DNA from: an uncultured Alphaproteobacteria bacterium
GTDB taxonomy: Bacteria; Pseudomonadota; Alphaproteobacteria; Caulobacterales; Aquidulcibacteraceae
Assembly: GCA_902826035.1 (NCBI GenBank)
Contig: CADEDG010000002.1
Coordinates: 25,323-67,837 of the forward strand
Direction of reading: 5' to 3'
DNA: 42,515 bases
The translations under genes and the position numbers were made by a program. Position 1 is the stretch's first letter, and the number at the start of each line of letters is the position of its first letter. This document shows positions 8,250 to 14,552 of the stretch, piece by piece. Below the pieces are notes generated by a model. The model was not told where the DNA came from and made no database searches. It was given only the letters and a program-made list of their open reading frames with translations.

Positions 8250-9884
8250 TCAGCCCCGGACGAAGTCCGCGATCAAAGCCGGCGCCGAAGCATCGAAGCC
8301 GACCACATCGAGCGTGCCGGCATCTCCCGGGTCGGCGATGGTGAATTGGTTCGCCACCATGCCGACTACGATCAGCTTGGCGGGAATGTTCATCTCCGCG
8401 CGGTAGCGCTGCAGCGCCTCCACGGGATGAATTTTTCCTGCCCAGGTTTCACTGTCGGTGTAGATCACGAACGCATCCACCGCGAGCTTGCGATCGAGCG
8501 CGTAGAGCATCGGCAGCGCGCAATCGGTGCCTCCGAACGGCAGCTCGCGCATCTTCTTCACCACGTCGTCCAGGCGCTGCTTCGGCGAAAGCGAAAGCGG
8601 CGAGAGGCCGTCTGTGTAACCCGACCAGCGCGAGTCAAACGGCGACTTCCAGCCCTGTTTGCCCGCGGCCGAAAACGCCACGCAATGCGTGTTGGGCTCG
8701 GTGGCGATGGTGACGAGCGCAATCGCCGCAGCACCTTCCCGCGGCGTCAGCGGCGCGCCGGCCACCTGACCTGAATCCATCGAACCCGAAACGTCGAGCG
8801 CGAGCAGGATGCGCTTGTTCGACGGCTCGACCGCTTCGAACGCCAGATAGAAAGCGCGATCGAGCGCATCGACAACCTCGCGCACCGGTTCCCATTGCAA
8901 CCGGCCTTTGAGTCCACGCCCGCTCGCATAGGTCGCGTGCGCGATCAGGAGCGCCAGCGGATGCACGCGCGCGCGCGTGAGCGCCTTCACGTCTTGTAGC
9001 TTCTCCCCAACATAGCGCGCCGCATCGCTCATCGGCGCGATCAGGCCGGCGGCGGTCATGCGATTCAAGGTGCGGATCATGGCATTGATGGGCATGTCGA
9101 CGAGCAACGCGTCCCACACCGCCTTGTCGCTCTGCCATTCCGGCGGCACGGCTTCGCGCGGCAACGAATGCTCGCGCACCAGACGCACGATCTCTTCGGC
9201 CGATTCCGCCGCTTGCGCCGTATCGTGCGCGCGCGCCAAAGCGGGCAGCGCATCCGCTGCGACCTCGCGGCCGCACATCCAGTCGAACAGCGCACGGCGG
9301 CCGGCATCGGTTTCCGCCGCCGCCGGGTGCGCTAGGCGCAGCAGATCGCGGTGCGACCAGCCTTCGCGTTGCTTGTACTTCACCGCCTGCAGCGCCAGCG
9401 CGTCGAGCGGCTTTTCCAGGTACCAGTTCGCCACCGCGCGCCGTAGGCCGCGGCCCCAGCCGCGCATATCGTTCACCGCCTCCGCGAACTGGAACAGATG
9501 CGTGCCGGTGCGGCACACTTTGGGCAAAGCCGCCAGCGCCGCAGCGCGCGCCGCTTCGCTTTCGCTCGACGCGGCCAGCGCCAGCGCAAAAATCGCCGGC
9601 TCATTCTTGGGCGCGCGCGCGGAATCGGAGATCGCCACGATCATGTCGATGGCGCGCGCGGGATCGGCGGCGAGCGCTGCTTGCACACCCGCCGCATTCT
9701 CGCGCGTCAGCGCGCGCTCGGTTGCGTAGTACGAGCCGCCCTCCGAGCCGAGCACCAAGAAGCGCTCTAAGCGCTTCCAATCGTCGACTGGATAGGCCGC
9801 GCCGCCAGCGGAATTCTTGACCATGCCCGGCAGCACATCGGCTTGCGAGGAACCGGTCAGGTGTTGCGTGTATTTCTTCGGCAT
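8250..9884 (-). CDS. rsr: Ro60 ortholog, TROVE domain RNA-binding ring protein
   Basis: A 544-residue bacterial Ro60 (Rsr). The N-terminal 340 residues form the HEAT-repeat TROVE ring. Typical signals are KNSAGGAAYPVDDWKRLERFLVLGSEGG, YYATERALT and REGWSHRDLLRLAHP (residues 173-187). The C-terminal von Willebrand A domain has an intact metal site: D364-x-S366-x-S368, T453 and D477. Ro60 binds Y RNAs on its outer surface and the 3' ends of misfolded RNAs in its central hole. In Deinococcus, Y RNA tethers it to PNPase for structured-RNA decay. The start at 9884 has GGAG at 9895-9892. Four predicted Y RNAs lie directly upstream on the same strand, the hallmark arrangement. Confidence 0.96.
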   Translation of the reverse strand: MPKKYTQHLTGSSQADVLPGMVKNSAGGAAYPVDDWKRLERFLVLGSEGGSYYATERALTRENAAGVQAALAADPARAIDMIVAISDSARAPKNEPAIFALALAASSESEAARAAALAALPKVCRTGTHLFQFAEAVNDMRGWGRGLRRAVANWYLEKPLDALALQAVKYKQREGWSHRDLLRLAHPAAAETDAGRRALFDWMCGREVAADALPALARAHDTAQAAESAEEIVRLVREHSLPREAVPPEWQSDKAVWDALLVDMPINAMIRTLNRMTAAGLIAPMSDAARYVGEKLQDVKALTRARVHPLALLIAHATYASGRGLKGRLQWEPVREVVDALDRAFYLAFEAVEPSNKRILLALDVSGSMDSGQVAGAPLTPREGAAAIALVTIATEPNTHCVAFSAAGKQGWKSPFDSRWSGYTDGLSPLSLSPKQRLDDVVKKMRELPFGGTDCALPMLYALDRKLAVDAFVIYTDSETWAGKIHPVEALQRYRAEMNIPAKLIVVGMVANQFTIADPGDAGTLDVVGFDASAPALIADFVRG

Positions 9885-9904
9885 GCGCCGACTCCAATCA
9901 TACG

Positions 9905-10041
9905 AGCACCGACGGGCGTGTGATCGCTGACGGGTCTTTGCTGAGCTACAACCTTGTGGCTGGCGAGACTCGAACCCGCGACCTCCGGCTTGCGCCGGCG
10001 CTCTTACCGATAACCATCAACTGCCGGCCCGCCGACATTTC
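9905..10041 (-). ncRNA. Y4: decayed YrlA-like Y RNA before rsr
   Basis: Reading the minus strand, CGGCGGGC (10034-10027) can pair with GCCCGTCG (9917-9910) as a terminal stem. Inside are GGTTATC (10015-10009), a GNRA hairpin CCGGC-GCAA-GCCGG (9998-9985), a T arm GCGGG-TTCGAGT-CTCGC (9979-9963), and a shortened acceptor-like hairpin CAGCC-ACAA-GGTTG (9962-9949). TA and a D-arm start, GCTCAGCAAAGA, follow. The D stem no longer closes and the acceptor is 5 bp instead of 7, so this copy looks diverged from Y1 and Y2. It ends about 20 bases before the rsr ATG and may act as a 5' leader of the mRNA as well as, or instead of, a free RNA. Ends are approximate. Confidence 0.6.
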
Positions 10042-10043
10042 TT

Positions 10044-10150
10044 CAAAGCGCTGCAGGCGTGGTGCGAGACGCCGGTTTCCCGGCCAGGTACGGGCCCGGA
10101 GGCCCGCTTGCCTGCACCTAATGATAACCCGACCTCATAGGCCCGCAGCG
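10044..10150 (-). ncRNA. Y3: Y RNA without tRNA-like module
   Basis: A predicted RNA of about 102-107 nt. Terminal stem CGCTGCGGGC (10150-10141) pairs with GCCTGCAGCG (10058-10049) over 10 bp with one G-U. The Y-type motif GGTTATC sits at 10129-10123. An inner stem GGTGC (10118-10114)/GCACC (10065-10061) encloses two hairpins: GCGGGCC-TCCG-GGCCCGT (10107-10090) and GCCGG-GAAA-CCGGC (10084-10071), the second closed by a GNRA loop. The promoter at 10157-10185 would start transcription at about 10150, exactly the first base of the terminal stem, which strongly supports an RNA gene with this 5' end. There are no T or D arms, so it resembles second-class Y RNAs that accompany YrlA in other bacteria. 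Confidence 0.65.
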
Positions 10151-10156
10151 AAAGCG

Positions 10157-10185
10157 CATATAGTGCATTGTGCACTAATCCACAA
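10157..10185 (-). promoter_or_regulatory. Promoter P2 with dyad operator, upstream of Y3-Y4-rsr
   Basis: On the minus strand a -35 TTGTGG (10185-10180), a 17-nt spacer and a -10 TATATG (10162-10157). The spacer and -10 hold the dyad TAGTGCA-CAA-TGCACTA (10177-10161). The layout and sequence match promoter P1 at 10608-10636. The predicted start at about 10150 is the first base of the Y3 terminal stem. With the dyad between -35 and -10, a bound dimer should block or reshape polymerase access. Confidence 0.6.
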
Positions 10186-10191
10186 ATTACA

Positions 10192-10347
10192 AAATCGACG
10201 GGCGGGCGTGTCGGGCGCCTCGGCAATGCTCTACCGCTGAGCTACGGGCCCGCACTCATGCGAGAAATGATGGACCCGGCGGGATTCGAACCCGCGACCT
10301 TCGTGTTGCAGACGATAAGCCGAAACATTCGGCCCGCCCGTCGATTT
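10192..10347 (-). ncRNA. yrlA: Y2: YrlA-type Y RNA with permuted tRNA-like module
   Basis: The ends form a perfect 16-bp stem, AAATCGACGGGCGGGC (10347-10332) with its exact complement at 10207-10192. The 5' strand continues GGGCCGAATGTTTCGG and the Y motif GCTTATC (10320-10314). The tRNA-like module then reads, in permuted order: T arm GCGGG-TTCGAAT-CCCGC (10295-10279), acceptor 3' strand CGGGTCC (10278-10272), a 20-nt loop, acceptor 5' strand GGGCCCG (10251-10245), TA, and D arm GCTC-AGCGGTA-GAGC (10242-10228). Seven acceptor pairs, five T and four D pairs are all intact. There is no anticodon arm: that side joins the Ro-binding stem. U-rich sequence (TTTTGTAATTT) follows the terminal stem, so it may also end transcription. 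YrlA RNAs mimic tRNA and bind Ro60. Confidence 0.85.
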
Positions 10348-10359
10348 CGTACAGCATGC

Positions 10360-10532
10360 GCGCCGCCGCTTTGGAGGAACGGGCGTGGCGGAGGCCGGGA
10401 AAGGAGCCGAAACTCCATCTGATGCTCTCCCACTGAGCTACGCGTCCTTGCGAACGCGGCGGGGATCGAACCCGCGACCCACAGTTTGCGATAACCCGAA
10501 CCAATCGGCCCGCCCCGCCAAAGCGGCGGCGC
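10360..10532 (-). ncRNA. yrlA: Y1: YrlA-type Y RNA with permuted tRNA-like module
   Basis: The ends form a perfect 15-bp stem, GCGCCGCCGCTTTGG (10532-10518) with CCAAAGCGGCGGCGC (10374-10360). The 5' strand has GGGCCGATTGGTTCGG and the Y motif GGTTATC (10496-10490), closely matching Y2. The module reads T arm GCGGG-TTCGATC-CCCGC (10475-10459), then a 7-bp acceptor stem CGCGTTC/GGACGCG closed by a GCAA tetraloop (10458-10441), TA, and D arm GCTC-AGTGGGA-GAGC (10438-10424). A small hairpin GGAG-TTTCGG-CTCC follows before the 3' strand. This is a complete tRNA elbow and acceptor without an anticodon arm, in circularly permuted order. It abuts Y2 by 12 bases, so both probably come from one precursor. 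The exact 5' end is uncertain: P1 predicts a leader to about 10601. Confidence 0.85.
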
Positions 10533-10601
10533 GAAACGCGGGCATGTGTTTGCTCACGGGGGGCGTTTGGAAGACGTTAATCCGAGAGCGGCGGCCCGCA
10601 C
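10533..10601 (-). other. Leader between promoter P1 and Y1
   Basis: About 69 bases are predicted to be transcribed from P1 before the Y1 terminal stem. GGTGCGGGC near 10601-10594 can pair weakly with GCCCGCGTT nearer Y1, so a small extra fold is possible. GCCGCCGC in the leader could compete with the Y1 5' strand for its 3' partner. I see no coding sequence and no GGTTATC motif. It may be a processed leader or a fifth, degenerate unit. Confidence 0.3.
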
Positions 10602-10607
10602 CGGATG

Positions 10608-10636
10608 CATATAGTGCATAATGCACTAAATTGCAA
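10608..10636 (-). promoter_or_regulatory. Promoter P1 with dyad operator, upstream of Y1-Y2
   Basis: On the minus strand a -35 TTGCAA (10636-10631), a 17-nt spacer and a -10 TATATG (10613-10608). The perfect dyad TAGTGCA-TTA-TGCACTA (10628-10612) occupies the spacer and the start of the -10. P2 repeats the dyad arms, spacing and -10 with only the three centre bases and the -35 changed. Repetition of such an arrangement twice within 450 bases, each time in front of Y RNAs, argues for a shared regulator. Confidence 0.6.
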
Positions 10637-10765
10637 ATGCGCGATTTCCGCGCCAGGAGCGCGGGGAGGGCGCATGTATGGGTGCGCGAGCGCGAACGCA
10701 AGCTGAGCGAGGCGATAGCGCGCGAGTGTGTCCCGCGAACAACGAGGTCCGCGGGCGCTATCTGT

Positions 10766-11992
10766 TCACGACACCGGCGTTTCGCGTTCCAGGCCCGGCG
10801 TCCAATCGTAGAGCGGACGCACGGTTCCGTCGTGCAGTCGAACCCCCGTGGGCGCAGTGAGCAGGCCGGGCCGCGTTTGCTGTCCGTGTACGCCGATCGC
10901 GGCGATGTCGTTGGCTTGCGTCGGCGTCACTTCGCCAGGATCGCTGACGCCATTGCCGTTGAGATCGCGCCAAAGCGCGAGCCCGCCGAGTTCAGCGCCA
11001 GTGAGTTCGCCATCGCGATTGTCGTCGAGCGCACGCAGCGCTTCGAAGCCGTCGCGCCAGAACACTGCCCAGGTGCGCTGACCGATCATGTCGAAGCCAG
11101 AGCGCACTTGGCCATTTTGCGTAGGATCCCACACCAGCCAGGCCGCGTCGGGCGTTAGCCAGCCTTGCGCACGCCGATCGCCAGTTCCCGCGAGGTCGAA
11201 CGCAACGGGCGAAGCGCGATCGACCAATTGCGTAAACTGCCGGTCGGATAGCGGCACAAGCATCGGCGTCACGTAAATGACTGGCTGGCTATGGGCCAAA
11301 CGTTCGCGCAATCGCGCGACACGCGCACGATCGCTGGCCGAGCGCGCCACGTGCGACAGATGCTCGGCTGCCTCCGTAAGCACGGCATGGGTTTCCCAGT
11401 CTGCCTGCTCCGCTGCAAGCAAGGGCAATCCAAGCTGGATGATGGTGCGCAATTGCTGGCGCGCGGCGCTCAGGCGCCCGCTGCGGTCGAGCGTGTAGGC
11501 GTAGCCAAGCCGCGAGCGAAGATCGGAACGGTTGAGGCGGACGGCGCGCGCGTAGTGGGCGCGCGCAGCGCCGAGCCGCGCAAGCGCGCCGGGGTTTGGC
11601 GCGGCAGGCGGCGCCTCTAAAATCTCGGGCTGCGGGCCGAGATGAAAGTCGAAACCAGCGCATCGGTCACCGGGGCCGAAATCAGGCTTCCCATCAGGAT
11701 GCATCTGGCGGTGCGCCACCTGCGCACAGGAGACGCTGCCGGAAAAGACCAGCCGGTTGTCAGCGCGCACGTAGGTGAAGGGCGCGTCGTTGCGGGCGTA
11801 CGCGAGCAGATTGAGTCGCCCGAGCAATTGCTCGCGCCGAGCGGGCTCGAGCCCATCCATTGCCGCGACGTTCGCCAGCGCTCGCTCGATCGGGGCCTCG
11901 TAGACCGGCTCGGGGATCGGCATCATGGGAATTGCTGCGACGCCCGCGGCAGAAGCGAGCCAGGCCAAGAACGCTAATGTTTGCGTGCGCAT
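10766..11992 (-). CDS. Secreted protein with tandem EF-hand-like calcium loops
   Basis: A 408-residue exported protein. The N-terminus (LAFLAWLASAAGVAA) is a signal peptide with cleavage likely near residue 20. A TPR-like stretch is visible around residues 140-200 (ARAHYARAVRLNRSDLRSRLGYAYTLDRSGRLSAARQQL). The C-terminal third reads FDLAGTG...GWLTPDAAWLVWDP...GFEALRALDDNRDG and LALWRDLNGNGVSDPGE. This gives calcium-type loops at about 323-334 and 343-354. That module also occurs in large RTX-like and adhesin proteins, here detached. The role is unknown. It lies head-to-tail upstream of the Y RNA cluster on the same strand, but with its own stop and about 130 bases before P1. Confidence 0.75.
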   Translation of the reverse strand: MRTQTLAFLAWLASAAGVAAIPMMPIPEPVYEAPIERALANVAAMDGLEPARREQLLGRLNLLAYARNDAPFTYVRADNRLVFSGSVSCAQVAHRQMHPDGKPDFGPGDRCAGFDFHLGPQPEILEAPPAAPNPGALARLGAARAHYARAVRLNRSDLRSRLGYAYTLDRSGRLSAARQQLRTIIQLGLPLLAAEQADWETHAVLTEAAEHLSHVARSASDRARVARLRERLAHSQPVIYVTPMLVPLSDRQFTQLVDRASPVAFDLAGTGDRRAQGWLTPDAAWLVWDPTQNGQVRSGFDMIGQRTWAVFWRDGFEALRALDDNRDGELTGAELGGLALWRDLNGNGVSDPGEVTPTQANDIAAIGVHGQQTRPGLLTAPTGVRLHDGTVRPLYDWTPGLERETPVS

Positions 11993-12001
11993 GCGCGCCT
12001 C

Positions 12002-13027
12002 CTAAGCTTTTTGTTTAACTTCAGGCTGATCTGATTTCGGCGGATCGCGATAGGGGCATTCGGGCCCGTCGGGATCGTAGGGCGTGTCGGGCGCGTGCGG
12101 CAGCACGCGCTCTACATAATGTTTGATGCGCCGAGTGACGCTGGCGGCGTCACCCGTGGAATGCTCGGGCGAAATCGGAGGCCCGAACGTCAATCGATAT
12201 GTCTTGCCCTGCTTGTTGAGCAATTCGTGGAACAAGGTGATGTCGCGCAATTCCGACGAGAAGCGCGCGAAGGTATGGAACCAGAATGCGTATGGGCCTG
12301 TCACGTGCAGTGGGAGAATCGGGAGTTCGTATTTGCGCGCGAGCGAAACCGCAGTCGGCATCCATTCGGGGTCGGTGAGGCGCCCGTCGTGCATGCGCGC
12401 GAGCCGGCCGGCGGGAAACACCATCAGCGGACGGCTCTCGGCGAAGGCCTGTTCCGTCATTTTCAGCGTCACCCGCGTGCGTTCGCGTGTGCGCTTGGCG
12501 AGCACCCATTCTACTGGGATCAGCGCCTCGTCGAAACGGCGGCACACGCGATTGGCGTCGGAATTTGCGTAGATGGCGATATCGGCGCGCACGCGCTTGA
12601 TTGCGTCGTAGACGGCGATGCCGTCGGTGATGCCAGTAGGGTGGTTGGCGAGCAGAATGAAGGCGCCTGAACGGGGAATACGCTCCGCGCCGCTGGCCTC
12701 GAGTTTCACGCTGAGCAGTTGGGAGATGTATTCCAGCGCCTCGTGTCCGCCCATCGGCGCGATCGCGTCGGCCATGCGCACGGCCTTGCCATAATTGAGC
12801 AACGCAAACAGGGGCGGGCGCACCAGCGGCCAGAGCGGCCCGTCCGAAAGCTTCGGCGCCCGTTCCTCGATCAGTTCATCTACGATGTGCTTGCGGGGGG
12901 CCGCGGGCAGGGCGGCGGCGGACTCAACACTCATGCTGGACCAATTGCATGCGGGAGCGTCGCGGAAAAGAGGCTTGCGCGGCGGCTCGTGCGCGGGTTC
13001 TTTGCGCTCCGATGCAGGCTGCTCCAT
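12002..13027 (-). CDS. PlsC-like lysophospholipid acyltransferase
   Basis: A 341-residue acyltransferase of the 1-acylglycerol-3-phosphate acyltransferase superfamily. The active-site block is LLANHPTGITDG (histidine, then aspartate). The second block is VFPAGRLARM, where the usual PEG is PAG, a pattern I associate with a hemolysin/OlsA-like subgroup instead of canonical PlsC. The pocket motif PILPLHVTG follows. It probably transfers an acyl chain to a lysolipid at the inner membrane; the acceptor is unknown. The start is uncertain. ATG 13027 overlaps the zapE ATG by two bases, whereas ATG 12934 (MSVESAAAL) would drop a low-complexity 31-residue leader and leave space for promoters. Confidence 0.85.
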   Translation of the reverse strand: MEQPASERKEPAHEPPRKPLFRDAPACNWSSMSVESAAALPAAPRKHIVDELIEERAPKLSDGPLWPLVRPPLFALLNYGKAVRMADAIAPMGGHEALEYISQLLSVKLEASGAERIPRSGAFILLANHPTGITDGIAVYDAIKRVRADIAIYANSDANRVCRRFDEALIPVEWVLAKRTRERTRVTLKMTEQAFAESRPLMVFPAGRLARMHDGRLTDPEWMPTAVSLARKYELPILPLHVTGPYAFWFHTFARFSSELRDITLFHELLNKQGKTYRLTFGPPISPEHSTGDAASVTRRIKHYVERVLPHAPDTPYDPDGPECPYRDPPKSDQPEVKQKA

Positions 13028-14132
13028 GATTCTCGACGCCTATCGCGCGCGCCTGGCGCGCGGGGATATTTCTCCGGACGCCGACCAGGCCGCTGCCGCC
13101 GAACGTATGGAAGCATTGGCGCGGGGCTTGGCGAGCTGGCGGCCGGAGGCTTGGTTCGGCAGGGGAGAGACCCCGCGTGGGCTCTACCTCTGGGGTCCGG
13201 TCGGGCGCGGCAAATCCATGCTGATGGATCTGCTTTTCGAAGTCGCGCCGGTCGCAAAAAAACGCCGCACTCACTTTCATGAATTCATGCTCGCTGCACA
13301 TGCGCGGCTACGGGAAGCGCGCGCCACTCGGGGTGAGGCGCAAGATCAGATCATCGCCCAGGTCGCCCGGCGCATCGCCGAGGAGGCGCGGCTTCTGTGC
13401 TTCGACGAAGTGCAGGTCACCGATATCGCCGACGCCATGATCCTGGGGCGTTTGTTCGAGCATTTGTTCGCGGAGGGCGTGGTCGTGGTCGCCACCTCGA
13501 ACAGGCCGCCGGATGAATTGTACAAGAACGGCCTGAACCGGCAATTGTTCCTGCCCTTCATCGCACTGCTGAAGCAGCGGCTCGATCTCGTCGCCATCGC
13601 CGGCCCGCGCGATTTCAGGTTGGCGCAATTGATGGCCGCGCCGGTCTATTACTGGCCGCTCGGTCCGGCAGCGGACGAGGCGATCGCTGGCGCCTGGGAG
13701 CGCCTTACACTTGGCGCGCAAGCGCAGGCGATCAATCTCGACGTAGGCGGCCGCGTGCTCTTGGTGGAGCGTGCCGCGGCGGGTGTGGCGCGTTTTACAT
13801 TTGCGGAATTGTGTGCGCGGCCACTCGGCGCAGCCGACTATATCGAGATCGCCGAACGTTTTCACACCATCATTGTAGAGCAGATCCCAAGGCTGCCGCC
13901 GGCGATGCGCGAGGAAGCTGCTCGGTTTCGCCTGCTGATTGACGCGCTCTACGAGGCGAAGACCAAGCTGGTCGCGTCCGCGGAGGCAGAGCCCGCCGCC
14001 CTTTATCCGGCAGGCGATCAGAGTTTTGAATTCGAGCGAACTTCATCGCGTTTGATGGAAATGCGCAGCGAGAATTATCTCGCGCTGCCGCGCCGCGATG
14101 CGGAATGGCGTCACAGCGTCGTCTCGGGCTGA
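13026..14132 (+). CDS. zapE: Cell division ATPase ZapE (AFG1 family)
   Basis: A 368-residue AFG1/ZapE P-loop ATPase, normal length. Walker A is GPVGRGKS (residues 57-64), preceded by GLYLWG and followed by MLMDLLFE. HFHEFM and the Walker B LLCFDEVQVTDIADAMIL are typical. The family block VVVVATSNRPPDELYKNGLNR is complete, as is the C-terminal ADYIEIAERFHTIIVEQIP. In E. coli ZapE binds FtsZ and promotes Z-ring disassembly under stress; mitochondrial AFG1 assists protein turnover. The ATG at 13026 lies within the opposing acyltransferase start codon, so any promoter must lie inside that gene if its long start is correct. Confidence 0.95.
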   Translation: MILDAYRARLARGDISPDADQAAAAERMEALARGLASWRPEAWFGRGETPRGLYLWGPVGRGKSMLMDLLFEVAPVAKKRRTHFHEFMLAAHARLREARATRGEAQDQIIAQVARRIAEEARLLCFDEVQVTDIADAMILGRLFEHLFAEGVVVVATSNRPPDELYKNGLNRQLFLPFIALLKQRLDLVAIAGPRDFRLAQLMAAPVYYWPLGPAADEAIAGAWERLTLGAQAQAINLDVGGRVLLVERAAAGVARFTFAELCARPLGAADYIEIAERFHTIIVEQIPRLPPAMREEAARFRLLIDALYEAKTKLVASAEAEPAALYPAGDQSFEFERTSSRLMEMRSENYLALPRRDAEWRHSVVSG

Positions 14133-14552
14133 ACGCGCAGCCTTACAAGAAACGTTACTTGACGGAGGTTCACAGCGGGTGTTCCATTGCGATGTCGGAA
14201 GAAAGTCGCCGTTAGCATCGCCGGTTCCCGTTCGCAAAGCTCAAGCAGCGCACAACACCAGGGCTACGGCGCGCGACGACTTCTTCCCGTTCGACGAAAA
14301 ACTCCGCGCGGCAATTTCGCCGCGAGAAGCGGACCAGTCGAGGTCGGCCGGCGTCTGGCGACGTTTCAGCGTGTGGTGATGTTTGCGCGAACAAAGTGGC
14401 AACGAAAAATCGTGATGCCGGAGTGCGGCCTTCGACAAGCTCAGGTTGACGCAGAGGGGAGTCACGCGACCTGCGCGAAAAACGCGTGACCCCCGGACTT
14501 GATCCGGGGTTGTCGAAGCGTGACGGCGCGTCTCGGTGTTAGACTGTCGCCC
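14133..14552. other. Intergenic stretch with repeat remnants, no confident gene
   Basis: A 420-base gap between zapE and thpR. Short open frames exist on both strands, but none shows a family I recognise or a good ribosome site. The second half (about 14416-14530) carries repeat-like sequence: GGCCTTCGACAAGCTCAGG, a type seen widely in intergenic DNA of this group, and the palindrome CCCCGGACTTGATCCGGGG, then TTGTCGAAG, which complements the first. The first half (about 14220-14400) is less repeat-like and remains unexplained. Confidence 0.45.

Noticed and set aside
9947..10475. Ordinary tRNA genes on the minus strand, suggested by T arms (GGTTCGA) and D arms (AGCTCAG)
   Set aside because: The arms come in the order T, acceptor, D, and there is no anticodon arm or 3' acceptor end. 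They fit permuted tRNA-like modules of Y RNAs, next to a Ro60 gene.
9920..10621. Short open frames on both strands across the Y RNA cluster
   Set aside because: Their translations are just readings of conserved T-arm and D-arm DNA (for example GETRTRDL-like or AGSNPAGS-like peptides), a known false-gene pattern.
14187..14489. 100-codon open frame between zapE and thpR
   Set aside because: Serine/arginine-rich low-complexity translation running into known repeat sequence, no ribosome site, and competing frames of equal length.
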